A DNA stretch of 64,000 nucleotides from Aphrophora alni (Eukaryota; Arthropoda; Insecta; Hemiptera; Aphrophoridae), in NCBI GenBank assembly GCA_963513935.1, contig OY740767.1, positions 81,890,060-81,954,059 on the forward strand, written 5' to 3'. The notes beneath the pieces are model-generated. The model had not been told where the DNA came from. It searched no databases and saw only the letters and a list, made by a program, of their open reading frames with translations. Position 1 is the first letter of the stretch, and each line of letters opens with the position of its first letter. This document shows positions 62,700 through 64,000 of the stretch, piece by piece. The position numbers and the translations under genes were made by a program.

Positions 62700-62960
62700 T
62701 CCGGTCACCCCTCTCACCATCTCTTTTCTTCGTTTCAGGCTTTAAAATATCTTTCTTCATATTGGTTAAAATTATTTTGTTTTGCTGAATATGGGGTTTT
62801 AGTTTTGCACTAACAACTGCACATTATGTGAGACTGATTTATTTTTATTTAATTATTGTAACCTTAAGTTTGCCAGATATGACTGTGTGGGAGTTGTAGT
62901 GTAGTTTTACTTTATTTTTCTCTTGATTTTGCTTATGGCTTACAATATATAAGGAAATAT
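62700..62960 (-). mobile_element. inverted copy of the 56.9-kb retrotransposon segment
   Basis: Reverse complement shares GCAAAATCAAGAGAAAAAT, GTTAGTGCAAAACTAAAACC and CCATATTCAGCAAAACAAAA with 56851-57130. No coding sequence. Confidence 0.7.
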
Positions 62961-63542
62961 AAATTGTCCAAATAAATCTTTAGACATGAATAGAATAAAT
63001 AAAATTGTCATCAATAATTGTAAATGCTATTGATTGTAATTGAGTTCCTAATAAATTACCTAATTATTCATCTTGCATTCTCATTATAAAGAGCAACTTC
63101 TGGTAAATAAATCGTACCTTTATGACAGCAAAAAAATAACGATCTCTCTGAGACTTCTAAAGAAAAGAGTTTTGCATAACAGTTATTGAGAATTTTGTTC
63201 ATGGGACTGTTAGGAATTTTCCTTTATTAGGCCTGGGTTCTTGATTAACATAATAAAATCATTATCAGTGGTTCAGTTTTGTACTCAAGAATTTATTATA
63301 TTATCTATCTACTCTAAATATCTTTATCATTGAATTGACTCTCTTATTATGCTAATATCAAATATTTATCTTAAATACATTGAAATCAAATTACATCTAT
63401 TTTTATATATATGAACCAAGAATGATTCCAGCTGTTGTTGTTTCATGAATATACTTTACTTTGGAGACTACTACCAGATCACTCTATACACAAACGTTTG
63501 CTCAATCCTCTTACCTGTGGAGAATCTCTGATGTTCTGCGGG

Positions 63543-63593
<51 letters not shown>

Positions 63594-64000
63594 CCCGGCA
63601 ATTCTCTCTCGCTCCCTCTGCGATACTTTTCACAAAGACTGGCCTCGTCTCTACTTCATTAAGGGCTTATATACATTTGTATAATGTGTGTCGGTCATTG
63701 AAGTCGCAAGGCAAGCATTTCAACACTTTCTGAATTATTTCGCAACAGCTAGCTCTCATTCTAATTTTCATATTTCCTCCTTATTCTAATACATTTATTA
63801 TATTTTATATTTAATATACTTATTCTGTTCTTTATTTGATTACAATACATTTAATATATACAATACAAACATACATAACATTTTACAATAAATACATACA
63901 ATCACAATATTTACATTGTGATTGTATATATGAAGGCGACAAACATTGTGATTCTATCGACTTGCTGGCAGAGGAAAGAAGAGAGACTTATGATGAGGAA
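62961..64000. other. right-end stretch, (CT)n tract, nothing else recognised
   Basis: (CT)n at 63544-63589; the overlapping Ser-Leu frames are its artefacts. The last 120 bases contain a small inverted repeat around ACAATCACAATATTTACATT. No gene recognised. Confidence 0.5.

Noticed and set aside
63435..63733. Ser-Leu repeat frames
   Set aside because: Artefacts of the (CT)n tract.

Overview
The window is AT-rich eukaryotic DNA with long introns, dense transposable elements (TEs) and many microsatellites. Its mix of TE families (piggyBac, mariner/Tc1, pogo/Tigger, PIF/Harbinger, I/LOA- and Jockey-type LINEs, Gypsy-type LTR pieces with tRNA-Lys-like primer sites) and an insect Tret1-type sugar transporter point to an insect. 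Hemiptera is a guess from TE flavour only. I recognised no tRNA, rRNA, CRISPR or bacterial feature.

The one clear host gene is a major-facilitator sugar/trehalose transporter. Five phase-matched exons lie on the + strand (4849-5234, 6779-6986, 14802-15004, 17017-17270, 20170-20416) and encode everything from TM2 to the stop. They begin in mid-protein. The exon that would precede them, carrying TM1 and ending in exactly the right phase and residue context, is at 31846-31979 but on the - strand. Joined in order, the six exons give about 476 residues, close to a full-length family member. So an inversion (real or an assembly error), a paralogue fragment, or trans-splicing separates the first exon from the gene body. 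A possible Met-bearing exon at 43438-43524 (-) is weaker.

The left edge (1-935, - strand) holds the N-terminal part of a piggyBac-transposase-derived gene: an acidic exon, a 63-nt acidic exon and the start of the transposase domain running off the window.

The rest is mostly TEs. There are three TTAA-flanked non-autonomous piggyBac elements (8677-9514, 22592-23621, 58491-59470). A family of LTR-like sequences next to tRNA-Lys-type primer sites occurs at about 1.1, 7.7, 28.5, 28.8, 42.5 and 58.0 kb in both orientations and includes an approximately 1.9-kb palindrome at 28.9-30.7 kb. LINE remains lie at 2.5, 23.9-25.6 and 33.5-36.3 kb. A Tc1/mariner-type element (37364-38768), a mariner 5' fragment (38929-39480), a pogo element (49729-50518), a Tigger-like remnant (52051-52900), a TIR element of unknown class (32169-33175) and a small TIR element inside a LINE (36279-36754) follow. 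Gypsy-type gag remains lie at 55.2-57.1 kb, with an inverted copy of their 3' part at 62.7-62.96 kb. An unidentified frameshifted helical coding region is at about 61.3-61.9 kb (-).

Stretches not listed as genes are AT-rich intron or intergenic sequence in which I see no supportable coding signal.
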